Positions 35,515-44,683 of a DNA stretch of 64,000 nt are shown here, one piece after another. Numbering within the stretch: position 1 is the stretch's first letter; the number at the start of each line of letters is the position of its first letter. The notes beneath the pieces were generated by a model that was not told where the DNA came from, did no database searches, and saw only the letters and a program-made list of their open reading frames with translations. Source of the DNA: Fen-1258 sp041658245. Its GTDB lineage: Bacteria; Bacteroidota; Ignavibacteria; Ignavibacteriales; Melioribacteraceae. The stretch is from positions 11,093 through 75,092 of the forward strand of contig JBBAAM010000011.1 in the NCBI GenBank assembly GCA_041658245.1. Direction: 5' to 3'. The position numbers and the translations under genes are program-made.

Positions 35515-36840
35515 ATGAACACCGTAGAACTTATCAGAAAAAAACGAGATGGAAAATCTTTAACTGATGAAGAAATTAAATATTTAGTTTCAAATTTCAC
35601 TAGAGGGAAAATTCCTAATTACCAATTTTCATCATTTCTGATGGCAGCTTACCTTAATGGATTAAACAAAAAAGAAACAGCGTGGTTAACTAAAGCAATG
35701 TTATTCAGCGGAAGTGTAATTAATCTTGATTCAATAAAAGGAAAAAAAATTGATAAACATTCTACAGGCGGAGTAGGAGATAAAACTTCTTTAATTCTTG
35801 CCCCAATTGTAGCCGCAGCCGGAGTGTATGTACCTATGATTAGCGGTCGCGGACTTGGGCACACCGGCGGAACTCTTGATAAGCTGGAAGCAATTCCGGG
35901 ATTTAGAACTAATGTTACTCTTCAACAATACAAATCCATAATTAAAAAGTGTGGTGCTGTTTTAGCGGGGCAAACAAGAGAAGTAGCACCGGCAGACAAA
36001 TTAATTTATTCACTAAGAGATGTAACAGCAACCGTTGAATCTATTCCGCTAATAACTGCAAGTATAATGAGTAAGAAATTAGCAGAAGGAATTGACGGAT
36101 TAGTTCTTGATGTTAAAACCGGCTCTGGCGCTTTTATGAAAAGGTATGATGATTCTTTAGCTCTCGCAGATTCTCTTACAGATACTGCAAAAGCATTCAA
36201 TAAAAAAGTAATTGCATTTATCACGGATATGAATCAGCCGCTTGGCAATTATATTGGCAACTGGCTTGAGGTTTATGAATCAATTAAAGTTTTGCAGGGA
36301 GAAATGTTTGGCGATCTTGTTGATTTATCACTCAATTTATCAGGTGCGATGATTTATCTTGGCGGTAAAGCATCATCAATCAAAGAAGGTGTTGAAATAA
36401 GCAAAGAAATTGTTGCAAGCGGGAAAGCATTCGATAAATTTTTAGAGATTGTAAAACTTCAAGGCGGCGATGTTTCGATGATCAAACATCCTGAGAAGTA
36501 TCCGAAATCAAAAATCCACGAATCTTTAATTGCTGATAAAACTGGTTATATAAAAACAATTAATAATTACGAAGTTGGAATGGCGTCACTTGAACTTGGA
36601 GCCGGAAGAATTACGATGGAAGATAAAATTGATCCTAAAGCCGGAATAATTTTTTATCCTAAGATCGGTACAAAAATCAAAAAAGGAGAAGTGATAGCAG
36701 AATTATATACCGATAAGAAAGAAAAAATTGATTCAGTTAAGAAAAAACTTCTTGCGGCAATTAAGTTATCGAAAACGCCGACAGCACCAATGAAATTAGT
36801 AAAAACGTTAATCTCTTCCGAAGATTGTTCATTGAATTAG
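35515..36840 (+). CDS. Pyrimidine-nucleoside (thymidine) phosphorylase
   Basis: A 441-residue enzyme of the DeoA/Pdp family. The signature is in the N-terminal third: DKHSTGGVGDKTSLILAP, then SGRGLGHTGGTLDKLEAI; the catalytic KxxS region is VESIPLITASIMSKK. It splits pyrimidine nucleosides with phosphate. Thymidine-only DeoA and broad Pdp cannot be told apart here. GGAG six bases upstream supports the start. It sits after the UPF0175/PIN pair with a gap of 35 bases. Confidence 0.93.
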   Translation: MNTVELIRKKRDGKSLTDEEIKYLVSNFTRGKIPNYQFSSFLMAAYLNGLNKKETAWLTKAMLFSGSVINLDSIKGKKIDKHSTGGVGDKTSLILAPIVAAAGVYVPMISGRGLGHTGGTLDKLEAIPGFRTNVTLQQYKSIIKKCGAVLAGQTREVAPADKLIYSLRDVTATVESIPLITASIMSKKLAEGIDGLVLDVKTGSGAFMKRYDDSLALADSLTDTAKAFNKKVIAFITDMNQPLGNYIGNWLEVYESIKVLQGEMFGDLVDLSLNLSGAMIYLGGKASSIKEGVEISKEIVASGKAFDKFLEIVKLQGGDVSMIKHPEKYPKSKIHESLIADKTGYIKTINNYEVGMASLELGAGRITMEDKIDPKAGIIFYPKIGTKIKKGEVIAELYTDKKEKIDSVKKKLLAAIKLSKTPTAPMKLVKTLISSEDCSLN

Positions 36841-36844
36841 ATTG

Positions 36845-36880
36845 TTTGTAGGGGACGCATACAACGCTGTCTCTACAACT
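36845..36880. repeat. Imperfect palindrome TTGTAGGGGACGC ... GTCTCTACAA
   Basis: A short hairpin of the GTAGGGACGC type common in Bacteroidota intergenic DNA, lying right after the phosphorylase stop. Confidence 0.55.
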
Positions 36881-36986
36881 TTATCACCATAATTAGTACA
36901 TCTCTTTTTGTTTACTATCTCAAAATTTTCTATTTGCACGTACTCTGCTTATCTTAACGTAAGGTAATTATCATTAAGGAGGTAAT

Positions 36987-37853
36987 ATGTTATTCGTATT
37001 GTCATTGTTAGTATTGATAGCTTCTCTATTTTCGTATTTCAATTTCAAGAAAAGAGGAGGGATTCAGGAAACTAGAGTTGCATTAGCAGGCATTGGTATT
37101 GGTGCAGTTTTATCTTTACTGCAAATGTTTACTGTCGTTCCGGCAGGAACAGTTGGCGTTGTGGATTTTCTCGGAAGCGTCAGCAACACAACATTAAAAT
37201 CCGGCGTAAACTTTGTAAACCCATTAGCTAATGTTGTTAAGTTCAGCATTAAGACTCAAGAATTGAAAGAAAATATGAATGTTCCATCGAAAGAGGGAAT
37301 GAGCGTACAGCTTGAGATCAGTTTGCTTTACAGTCTTGATCCCGAAAATGCATCGAAGATCTACAAATCCGTCGGTGAAAATTATGAGGAGATTATCTTG
37401 GTGCCGCAATTCCGTTCTGTAGTACGAGGAGTGACTTCAAGGTATGATGCCAAAGCGCTATATACAGCTTCGCGCGAACAGTTAGCCACGGAAATGAAAG
37501 ATGAATTAGAAAAGTTAGTAGGTCCACGCGGTATTACAGTCGAGTCTGCACCGATGAGACAAATCATTTTACCATCAGGACTCACTGCATCAATCGAGCA
37601 AAAACTTCAGGCAGAACAATCCTATCAACAAATGCAATTTGTTTTGAAGAAAGAAGAACAGGAAGCAGATCGTAAGAGAATTGAAGCAAAAGGTATTGCT
37701 GATTTTCAAGAAATTGTTGCAAGAGGTATTAGTCAAAATTATTTGCAATGGAAAGGTATTGAAGCAACCGAAAAGCTTTCAAACTCTACTAACGCTAAAA
37801 TTGTTATTATAGGATCAGGCAAGAATGGATTACCGATTATTTTAAATCAATAA
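36987..37853 (+). CDS. Prohibitin/SPFH (Band 7) domain protein
   Basis: A 288-residue SPFH protein. An N-terminal membrane hairpin (hydrophobic segments near 1-15 and 31-51), the SPFH domain from about 50 to 215 (VPAGTVGVVDFLGSV, AKALYTASREQL), and a C-terminal coiled coil (QQMQFVLKKEEQEADRKRIE). Relatives form oligomeric rings that scaffold membrane patches or proteases. The ribosome site AAGGAGGT at 36976-36983 is the strongest in the window, suggesting high expression. Confidence 0.88.
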   Translation: MLFVLSLLVLIASLFSYFNFKKRGGIQETRVALAGIGIGAVLSLLQMFTVVPAGTVGVVDFLGSVSNTTLKSGVNFVNPLANVVKFSIKTQELKENMNVPSKEGMSVQLEISLLYSLDPENASKIYKSVGENYEEIILVPQFRSVVRGVTSRYDAKALYTASREQLATEMKDELEKLVGPRGITVESAPMRQIILPSGLTASIEQKLQAEQSYQQMQFVLKKEEQEADRKRIEAKGIADFQEIVARGISQNYLQWKGIEATEKLSNSTNAKIVIIGSGKNGLPIILNQ

Positions 37854-37860
37854 TGTGAAG

Positions 37861-37932
37861 GGTAAGAAGTAAGAGGCGAGAAGTTAGATGTTGATTCTAA
37901 ATTTACTTCTCACTTTTTGCTTCTAACTTCTT
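37861..37932. repeat. Imperfect inverted repeat, GTAAGAAGTAAGAGG type
   Basis: Two ~30-base arms (left rich in AAGAAGT/GAGAAGT, right in ACTTCT) fold against each other between the SPFH and DUF971 genes. It is a low-complexity palindromic repeat that stops just before the ribosome site of the DUF971 gene. Confidence 0.6.
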
Positions 37933-37942
37933 GCGGAGAAAT

Positions 37943-38293
37943 ATGAGCGTTCCAACTAAAATCAAATTACATAAACAAGAACATCTTGAAATAATTTGGG
38001 ATAACGGGAAAGTAATTAACTATCCGCTCAAATTTTTGCGTGATGAATCGCCGGATGCTGGCAACAAGGGTGAAACAATCCTTTGGAAACATTATGCCTC
38101 GCCCAAAAGAGTGCCGCTTAAATCGGAAGCGTATAAAATTGAAAAAATTGATATGGTGGGTAACTATGCAATTCAAATTAGATGGAAAGACGGATACGAT
38201 TTTGGAATTTACTCTTGGGATCTGCTGAAACAGTTCGGAGATTATTTAGAAGTGAGAGATAATCTTCATCAGGATTTTGATCACGAACACTAA
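37943..38293 (+). CDS. DUF971 family protein
   Basis: A 116-residue DUF971 (GBBH-like N-terminal) protein: LEIIWDNGKVINYPLKFLRDESP and GNYAIQIRWKDGYDFGIYSWD are the family blocks. DUF971 proteins are linked to Fe-S cluster biology in some bacteria (the fold is shared with the ApbC/Mrp N-terminal extension), which is suggestive only. The frame opens at a TTG at 37931, but ATG 37943, with GGAG five bases upstream, is the natural start. Confidence 0.85.
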   Translation: MSVPTKIKLHKQEHLEIIWDNGKVINYPLKFLRDESPDAGNKGETILWKHYASPKRVPLKSEAYKIEKIDMVGNYAIQIRWKDGYDFGIYSWDLLKQFGDYLEVRDNLHQDFDHEH

Positions 38294-38352
38294 CTAAGAT
38301 TAAGATTATGAGAAAGAGCAAGAAAAAGAATTGATCTTAATCTTGCTCTTCA

Positions 38353-38391
38353 TCTTTCTCTTACTCTTTCTCTTACTCTTTCTCTTACTCT
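38353..38391. repeat. 12-bp tandem repeat TCTTTCTCTTAC x3
   Basis: Three exact head-to-tail copies lie right after the tlpA-like stop codon; a partly complementary purine-rich arm (38296-38325) precedes them, so the whole stretch can fold. Confidence 0.8.
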
Positions 38392-38997
38392 TTATAGTAA
38401 CTTCTTAATATGATTTTCGTAAGTTGATTTCGGCATCAAGCCTTCATAGCTGGCAACAATTTTACCTTGCTTATCAATTACAAATGAAGTTGGTATAGCG
38501 CGCACTCCGCCGTATGCTTGAGCAACAATAGAATTTCCATATACAACCGGATAATTAATGCCATAGTTCTTTATAAAAGGCACAACTTCGCCCTTCGTGT
38601 CCGTATCAAGTGAAACACCAACTATTTCAAAACCCTTACTGCCGTATTTCTTTTTCAAATCAATTAAGTCGGGAATCCCTTTGCGGCACGGCGGACACCA
38701 TGTTGCCCAGAAATCCACAATTACAACTTTGCCTTTTAGATCAGATAGCTTTAGAGTTTTACTGTCTGATGTAGGCAATGTAAAATCCGGAGCTAATGTT
38801 GTTCCTTTTTGTGCTGCTGGAATGTAATTAGGCGGATAAGGTCCGTTCTCCTCACTTCTGCCGAATAGATAATCGGAATTATTAAAAAGAAATAACAATA
38901 GAATTACACCTATAAAAAATCCTGTATAAATCCAGCTTCTATGTTTTTTAGTTAAACCGCCGAATGTATTTTGTTGATTGTTTTTATTCTGATTCAT
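38392..38997 (-). CDS. TlpA-like membrane-anchored thioredoxin
   Basis: A 201-residue protein. An N-terminal membrane helix (about 26-42, WIYTGFFIGVILLLFLF) is followed by a periplasmic thioredoxin domain of TlpA/ResA type with the active site WCPPC inside VDFWATWCPPCRKGIP. The cis-Pro loop is RAIPTSFVI. It probably reduces disulfides, for example on apocytochromes c, fitting the multihaem cytochromes made by this organism. It ends a minus-strand set with DUF1858 and DUF6132 proteins. Confidence 0.88.
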   Translation of the reverse strand: MNQNKNNQQNTFGGLTKKHRSWIYTGFFIGVILLLFLFNNSDYLFGRSEENGPYPPNYIPAAQKGTTLAPDFTLPTSDSKTLKLSDLKGKVVIVDFWATWCPPCRKGIPDLIDLKKKYGSKGFEIVGVSLDTDTKGEVVPFIKNYGINYPVVYGNSIVAQAYGGVRAIPTSFVIDKQGKIVASYEGLMPKSTYENHIKKLL

Positions 38998-39053
38998 TAT
39001 AACCTCTAAATTGATCTATTTATAAAATAAGAATTTATTTGCAACGGGAAAAA

Positions 39054-39266
39054 CTAATTATTCTTTTCATTCATAAGTTTATTTAAATCGTTAACAAATA
39101 ATTCTATGTCTAATTCATTAAACCCTTTTTCTTTGGTTGCGGTTTCAAGTGTACCCCAAATTGGTTCGCCGCACCTCAAACATCTTATACCTTTTTCCAT
39201 CAAAAAAGTTACCGCTTTTGGAATTTCTTTTACAAGATCTTCGATTTCAATTTCTTTTGTTATCAT
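39054..39266 (-). CDS. DUF1858 domain protein
   Basis: A 70-residue DUF1858 protein: KEIPKAVTFLMEKGIRCLRCGEP has the family's C-x2-C after the helix; the C-terminal part is helical. These proteins often sit beside hybrid cluster or sulfur-redox genes; a redox-sensor or cluster role is speculative. It overlaps the DUF6132 gene by 20 bases. Confidence 0.85.
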   Translation of the reverse strand: MITKEIEIEDLVKEIPKAVTFLMEKGIRCLRCGEPIWGTLETATKEKGFNELDIELFVNDLNKLMNEKNN

Positions 39267-39453
39267 TTACAGTTTTCTTTTTAGTTGGAATAACCCATAT
39301 CAATCCAATCAAAGCACCATATAAGATAGAAATGTAAGGGCTTCCGGTAATTGGACAAGTTCCTGTTCTGCAACCGATAAAATAATAATAAGTAAAACCT
39401 AAAACAGCTCCGGCAAGAACCGGCAATATTTTTTTAAGCTTCATTTTATACAA
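39247..39453 (-). CDS. DUF6132 small membrane protein
   Basis: A 68-residue protein with two membrane helices (about 10-28 and 43-58) and the family motif GCRTGTCPITGSPY between them. The second ATG (MKLKKILPVLAG, 39444) may be the start. It pairs in many genomes with rhodanese or redox proteins; a sulfur or thiol link is possible. It is the first gene of the DUF6132-DUF1858-tlpA set. Confidence 0.82.
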   Translation of the reverse strand: MYKMKLKKILPVLAGAVLGFTYYYFIGCRTGTCPITGSPYISILYGALIGLIWVIPTKKKTVNDNKRN

Positions 39454-39507
39454 TTCTGATTATATCATATTAGATGAGATAATACATATATGGATTCAGT
39501 TAATTTT

Positions 39508-39540
39508 AGAAACCCAACTTCTTTAAGAAGTTGGGTTTCT
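39508..39540. terminator. Perfect 15-bp hairpin downstream of rlpA
   Basis: AGAAACCCAACTTCT (39508-39522) and its exact complement (39526-39540) face each other over a three-base loop. It stands 17 bases after the rlpA stop and ahead of DUF6132. The T-tract is weak on both strands, so it may be a repetitive element as much as a terminator. Confidence 0.7.
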
Positions 39541-39557
39541 GTGAAATCTATTTACAT

Positions 39558-40028
39558 TTACTTTCTTCCTTTACCCCACTCAAGAACTTCCACTTTAACT
39601 TCTTGAATTCCAACATTAACCATATCCAGTTCCTGAGCGCATCCAAGTGAAAGATCAATAATGCGATCAGGACGGAAAGGCATTTTATCATTTATCCGAA
39701 TAATTACACTTTTATTATTAAAAAGATTTGTTACACGAACTACCGTTCCCATCTGATAAGAAGGATGAGCTGCACTCAAACCGTACATATCATATACTTC
39801 GCCGCTATAAGTAATCTTTCCGTCGTATTGATCTGCATAATATGAAGCAACTCCTGTAACGGTTTCAAGCGGTTCGACATTTTTATAACGATCTAAATTA
39901 TCAATTTGTGATGGTGTTCTTTTTTCAAACCGAGTTTCTTTTGAAGTAAAACGCGGAGCTGATCCGCAAGCTGTTAACACAATAAAAGTTATTAAAATAA
40001 TTGCGGTGTCAGTTATTCTTTTATTCAC
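39558..40028 (-). CDS. rlpA: RlpA-like septal ring lipoprotein
   Basis: A 156-residue lipoprotein with the lipobox LTAC. A double-psi beta-barrel domain (TGVASYYADQYDGKITYSG, AAHPSYQMGTVVRVTN, VIIRINDKMPF...RIIDLS) matches RlpA, a lytic transglycosylase for naked glycan strands. The catalytic Asp is in NDKMPF. It has no SPOR domain, unlike E. coli RlpA. Confidence 0.88.
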   Translation of the reverse strand: MNKRITDTAIILITFIVLTACGSAPRFTSKETRFEKRTPSQIDNLDRYKNVEPLETVTGVASYYADQYDGKITYSGEVYDMYGLSAAHPSYQMGTVVRVTNLFNNKSVIIRINDKMPFRPDRIIDLSLGCAQELDMVNVGIQEVKVEVLEWGKGRK

Positions 40029-40142
40029 TAGATCTATTTTTTGTTCGGTCTAAAATTACAAAAGGGAATAATAATACGCTCCCTTTTGATTTAATTCGAA
40101 TCGAGAATTGCCAACCGATCAATTCTCTATCATTGAAATGAA

Positions 40143-41126
40143 TTAATAAGGCAGATATCCAAACGATTTAATATAATTTGCCTTTATAGGTACATCTATT
40201 TGTGTTGATGTGAGTGTTCCAAATATTCCAAGTCCACCGTTGATATTTGTAAACTCGGGCTGAGTAACTCTTACAGAAAATTCATCGAGAAAAGTTTTTT
40301 GTGCCGAATAATAGATCGCCAGGTTTTTATCTGCTATTAGCAATCTGAATACTGCTTTGTGAACAATGTAGTTTTGTTTATTCGGATCGCCGGCTGAAAT
40401 TTCTTCTAATGATCTGCGGATGGTTAAAGTATCAAACCTTGCGTTTGTAATATTTCCTTGAATTGACGGGTATAAAGGAATATCGCCGTTATCGCCGGTA
40501 ATATAAAAGAGCGGAATTTTTTTCTGCATTTCAACAGGAGTTCCATCCTGAATCTTCGCATACTTGATGATTAATTCCGGGACGTAATAAATCTTTTCAT
40601 CTTTAGTGGAAGTTAGGTTTGTCCAATTGAAAACTATATAATTACCAAAGACGGCAATTGGAATGGTGTAGAAATTATTTTGTATTAAATATGGCGAGAC
40701 AAAAAATGTTGTTGAATTAGCTCTAAGAACTTTTCCATTGGGTAAAGTAGCTTCGATGCTTATTGGGCTTTCGGAAGTCGGCTGGAAATTTTTTATATAA
40801 TAATAATTCATCGGCGTACCGTATCTTGGATTGCTGGTGCGGGCAACTGATGTATCCCTAAACGTATAAGTCTTTCCGTTGTTCTGATATGTTAATTTTA
40901 TTATCGCTCCTTTAACAAAAGGATCGGTCGTATTAGTTAACGGATCAAAACCATCTACATTGTTTGAATGAGTAATAGTAGCAACTTGAAATGATGTATC
41001 TCCTCTAATAACACAATTAAGAGCATAGACATCCTTGAAGTTAGTTCTTGGATCTACTTGATCATCGCAAGAAATTAATAAAATTATGTTTATTGCTATG
41101 AATAAAAAGAAAATTAATTTTCTCAT
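40143..41126 (-). CDS. DUF4249-like lipoprotein
   Basis: A 327-residue lipoprotein with signal peptide and lipobox LLISC. The remainder is beta-rich and matches the DUF4249 type of outer-membrane lipoprotein found next to TonB receptors in Bacteroidota. It overlaps the receptor gene by four bases (ATGA). Probably a surface-exposed ligand-capture partner, comparable in place to SusD. No substrate is apparent. Confidence 0.75.
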   Translation of the reverse strand: MRKLIFFLFIAINIILLISCDDQVDPRTNFKDVYALNCVIRGDTSFQVATITHSNNVDGFDPLTNTTDPFVKGAIIKLTYQNNGKTYTFRDTSVARTSNPRYGTPMNYYYIKNFQPTSESPISIEATLPNGKVLRANSTTFFVSPYLIQNNFYTIPIAVFGNYIVFNWTNLTSTKDEKIYYVPELIIKYAKIQDGTPVEMQKKIPLFYITGDNGDIPLYPSIQGNITNARFDTLTIRRSLEEISAGDPNKQNYIVHKAVFRLLIADKNLAIYYSAQKTFLDEFSVRVTQPEFTNINGGLGIFGTLTSTQIDVPIKANYIKSFGYLPY

Positions 41127-43297
41127 AATTCCACCTTGAAATTAACTGACGGTAAAAACGGAAGCATGTTAACTCTTTCACCTGTATCTCTTCTGAAATA
41201 AAATAAATTATTCCTATTGTAAACGTTTAGCACGCTCAAATCTATATACATCTTCAACTGGTTGATCTGAATTTTTTTAGATAGACTTAGATCAAGTCGG
41301 TGATAATCTGGCAATTGACCTGTATTCAAATTTCCTAGAAGTACAAACGGGTTATAAGCATCAAGTAAGAATTTGCTATCGTTTAATTGATCTATCGTTA
41401 GACGATCATAATAACCGGCAATCTGTGTAAAGGGAAGACCCGATGAATAAGTCCATACGGCACTTGCCGCCCAGCCATCGCCAAGTTCTGCTTCTAAAGA
41501 AAGATTTATATTATTCCGTGAATCATATCTGGGGGAATAAATAACATTTCTAACATCTTTAAATGAACGCATCCATGAATATGAACCTGTAAAATTAAAC
41601 GGATATAATTGGTATTTAGTTTGGAATTCTATTCCATAAGAATTTCCAGAACCGCTAATAAGATCAGGATCGGAATCAAAATATTTTTGATCGTTTACAA
41701 TTGCCAGATTATGCATAATTTTATAGTAACCTTCCAAATTGAAAGAAAGGTTTGGTGTAGGTGTAAATTCCAAACCGGATATATAATGAATCGCGCTTGA
41801 AGGACTTAAGTAAAGCGGGGTAATAACCCAAGGTTCAAAAATTGAGACCACTTCATTTTCATCAGAAATTGTAACGAGATCTTGCATATAAATTCCCCAT
41901 GAACCTTTTAATGCTAATTCAGGAATAAACCTTAACGTAAAACTTGTTCTTGGTTCAATAAAAAAAGACGATCCGCCGCCGGCAAATCTTGTTGCATGAA
42001 CTCTTGCACCAATATCAGCACCAAAAAATGCAAATCTTAAAATTTTATATTTGGCAAAAGCACTTACATTAACTCCGCGAGTATTGGTGGTTGTAGATTG
42101 TCCTCTGAAATTTTCCAGCGTTAATGTTGTATGTACTTCGGAAATTTTAAATCCGCCGGCTAATTTATCTTTATTATCATAAACGTAATTGAAATCAATC
42201 CGCATAGTGAAATCGGACAATTCATTTTTCAGTCCCTTACCTCCGCTTAGATTTGGAATCCGCTCGCCCGAAAAAGTTGAGTACGAAAGATCTAACTGGT
42301 AGAAAAGAGGGGAATCCGAAACCTGGAAATAATTAAAAGAGATTGTATTATTATCCCACTTAAAATCTTCACGTCGCGGATTGTTGTTTATAATTTTATC
42401 TCCACTCATAAAAGTACTGAGTGAGAACTTGGCGTTCTGCATAAAAGTGTTATTGGAGTAATTTACTTTTGCAAAGAGGTCATAAAAATCTGCGGGGATA
42501 GAATTGTTATTTCTGAATTTTTTTAATACAACATCGGAATAATTTTTTCTTCCGCTGATAATAAACGAACCGGAAGGAATTGGCCCTTCTAAAAAGAGTT
42601 TTGCAGTTAATAAACTTATACCGGCTTTTCCGCCAAAAGAATTTTTGTTGCCGTCTTTAGTAACTACTTTTAAGACAGATGATAATCTATGTGCATATTC
42701 AGATGGAAAGCCGCCATTGTAAAATTCCATTGAACTGATCATATCGGGGTTGAGAGCGCTGAATATTCCAAGGGCATGATATGGATTATAAATTGTTGTG
42801 TTATCAAGCAGTACTAAATTTTCGTTGCTTGGACTGCCGCGTACATAGAACCGCGCTGAAACATCTCCTCCGGTCTGAACACCGGGCATACTTTGAAGTG
42901 AACGAAAAACATCTAACTCAACACCCTTCGGTAAGTTTTCCAAATCTCTGATAGCAATTTTTTGCAAACTCAGATCTGTTGCATTCTCTTTTGCAACTTT
43001 TGTCCCGATCGTTTCAATTGTTTTCATCTGAATATTCAATGAGGCAAGTTGAACGCGAAGATCGTTTACAATGTTAGGTTCAATATTTATAAAAAACTGT
43101 TTCGATTTATAACCTACGTAGGAAATCGCAACGGTCACTCTTCTGTAAGGAAGAGAAGCCATAACAAAAAAGCCGCGGAAATCGGTATTAGCGCCGCGGT
43201 TCAATTCTTTGATGTAAACATTAGCGTATGGCAATGTTTCTCCGCTTAATGAATCGGCAATAAATCCGCGGAGTATTCCTTTTTCTTGTGCCCGCAA
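41123..43297 (-). CDS. TonB-dependent receptor with N-terminal carboxypeptidase-like domain
   Basis: A 724-residue frame: carboxypeptidase regulatory-like domain (about 8-90), plug domain (about 105-225, with GVQTGGDVSARFYVRG) and a 22-strand-type barrel to the C-terminus, ending ...NFKVEL. It moves a ligand through the outer membrane with TonB energy. The listed start is a TTG giving RAQEKG, but the frame continues upstream to 43339 as a hydrophobic LIIFVLIITIFKTEL, clearly a signal peptide core, and no ATG, GTG or TTG exists ahead of it before an in-frame TAG at 43343-43345. Confidence 0.85.
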   Translation of the reverse strand: MRAQEKGILRGFIADSLSGETLPYANVYIKELNRGANTDFRGFFVMASLPYRRVTVAISYVGYKSKQFFINIEPNIVNDLRVQLASLNIQMKTIETIGTKVAKENATDLSLQKIAIRDLENLPKGVELDVFRSLQSMPGVQTGGDVSARFYVRGSPSNENLVLLDNTTIYNPYHALGIFSALNPDMISSMEFYNGGFPSEYAHRLSSVLKVVTKDGNKNSFGGKAGISLLTAKLFLEGPIPSGSFIISGRKNYSDVVLKKFRNNNSIPADFYDLFAKVNYSNNTFMQNAKFSLSTFMSGDKIINNNPRREDFKWDNNTISFNYFQVSDSPLFYQLDLSYSTFSGERIPNLSGGKGLKNELSDFTMRIDFNYVYDNKDKLAGGFKISEVHTTLTLENFRGQSTTTNTRGVNVSAFAKYKILRFAFFGADIGARVHATRFAGGGSSFFIEPRTSFTLRFIPELALKGSWGIYMQDLVTISDENEVVSIFEPWVITPLYLSPSSAIHYISGLEFTPTPNLSFNLEGYYKIMHNLAIVNDQKYFDSDPDLISGSGNSYGIEFQTKYQLYPFNFTGSYSWMRSFKDVRNVIYSPRYDSRNNINLSLEAELGDGWAASAVWTYSSGLPFTQIAGYYDRLTIDQLNDSKFLLDAYNPFVLLGNLNTGQLPDYHRLDLSLSKKIQINQLKMYIDLSVLNVYNRNNLFYFRRDTGERVNMLPFLPSVNFKVEL

Positions 43298-43345
43298 TTC
43301 TGTTTTGAAAATAGTAATGATCAGAACAAAAATAATTAAGCTCTA

Positions 43346-43606
43346 GGTTAAAAGATTTTTACTTTGCGATGACTGATGGCGGTTGATTGTATAAATATTC
43401 ATTCAGAATCCCGGATATTTAATGCCAAACTTAGGACAGTGGAGTTTTATATTCAATGTAAATTATCTGGTATAGAATACTGCAAGACCGCCATTTAACC
43501 GAAAAAGATTTTGTGAGCACAAATAATTTTTTTACCTTCGTGCAATCAATTTTGAATTTTTCCTCCCCTCACGCAATCAAAAAATTATTAGGAGTCCGAA
43601 AAGAGG
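43346..43606 (+). promoter_or_regulatory. carAB upstream region with candidate promoter
   Basis: No gene is seen in this stretch. TTTG at 43510-43513 and TACCTTCG at 43533-43540 are 19 bases apart, close to the Bacteroidota -33/-7 promoter pattern (TTTG and TAnnTTTG), so they are a plausible start for carAB transcription. GAGG lies close to the carA ATG. Confidence 0.35.
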
Positions 43607-44683
43607 ATGAAAAAAAAAACTGTACCTGCTCAAACCGCAAAGCTGATTTTAGAAGATGGAAATATTTTTGAAGGAAAACTTTTCGGTTATCATAAATCTA
43701 TAGCAGGAGAAGTTGTTTTTAATACAGGCATGGTTGGATACCCCGAAACATTGACCGATCCTTCTTACAAAGGGCAAATCCTTGTAATGACTTACCCGCT
43801 CATTGGTAATTATGGAATTCCATTAATGAATGATGGAATACCGGAAAATTTTGAATCCGATCGAATTCAAGTTCAAGCTTTAATTGTCTCCGAAGAATCA
43901 AAATCATTTAATCATTGGAATGCTGTTGAAAGTCTTGATCAATGGTTTAAGCATTCAAAGATTCCTGGACTTTACGGAATTGATACCCGCCGCCTTACAA
44001 AAATTTTAAGAGAACGTGGTACTATGCTCGGTAAAATTGAGATCGGAAAAGAAAAAATTAAATACTACAATCCAGATATAGAAGATCTAATCTCAAAAGT
44101 AACCGTAAATAAAGCAGAGAAATTTGTAAATGGTAAGAAAAGAATTTTATTGATCGATTGCGGCTGCAAGAAAAGTATTTTTTCAAATCTGCTTCAAAGA
44201 AAAGTAACCGTTCTCCGTGTTCCGTATAATTATGATATAGACAAAGAAGATTTTGATGGGGCTGTAATTTCCAATGGTCCGGGAAATCCTGTAGTATATA
44301 AACAGCTTGTTGCATCGGCAAAAAAACTTATACAAAAACAAGTTCCAACATTAGGTATCTGCATGGGTCATCAGATACTTTCACTTGCTGCGGGTGCAAA
44401 AACTTATAAATTAAAATATGGTCACCGCAGTCAGAACCAACCGGTAAAGCAAGTGGGCTCGAACAAGTGCTATGTTACTTCGCAGAATCACAGTTTTGCA
44501 GTTGATACAAAATCATTACCGCGTGGATGGCAGCCATGGTTCGAAAATTTAAATGATTATTCTAACGAAGGTGTACAGCACGAAAAACTTCCTTTCCGGA
44601 GTGTTCAATTTCATCCGGAAGCAGCACCCGGACCAGTAGACACCGCATTTATTTTTGATGAATTCCTGAAGGATGTAAAGTGA
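43607..44683 (+). CDS. carA: Carbamoyl-phosphate synthase small subunit
   Basis: A 358-residue CarA. N-terminal small-subunit domain (GNIFEGKLFGYHKSIAGEVVFNTGMVGYPETLTDPSYKGQ region), then a class I glutamine amidotransferase with nucleophile C252 in GICMGHQ and H336/E338 in FHPEAAPGP. It hydrolyses glutamine and sends ammonia to CarB for arginine and pyrimidine synthesis. Its stop overlaps the carB GTG start by four bases. Confidence 0.96.
   Translation: MKKKTVPAQTAKLILEDGNIFEGKLFGYHKSIAGEVVFNTGMVGYPETLTDPSYKGQILVMTYPLIGNYGIPLMNDGIPENFESDRIQVQALIVSEESKSFNHWNAVESLDQWFKHSKIPGLYGIDTRRLTKILRERGTMLGKIEIGKEKIKYYNPDIEDLISKVTVNKAEKFVNGKKRILLIDCGCKKSIFSNLLQRKVTVLRVPYNYDIDKEDFDGAVISNGPGNPVVYKQLVASAKKLIQKQVPTLGICMGHQILSLAAGAKTYKLKYGHRSQNQPVKQVGSNKCYVTSQNHSFAVDTKSLPRGWQPWFENLNDYSNEGVQHEKLPFRSVQFHPEAAPGPVDTAFIFDEFLKDVK

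Noticed and set aside
38353..38391. Possible CRISPR-like array (three repeats)
   Set aside because: The 12-base units are directly adjacent with no spacers and no cas genes occur in the window.
43376..43495. ATGGCGGT ... ACCGCCAT inverted pair upstream of carA as a regulatory hairpin
   Set aside because: Eight-base arms separated by more than 100 bases can occur by chance and nothing else supports pairing.
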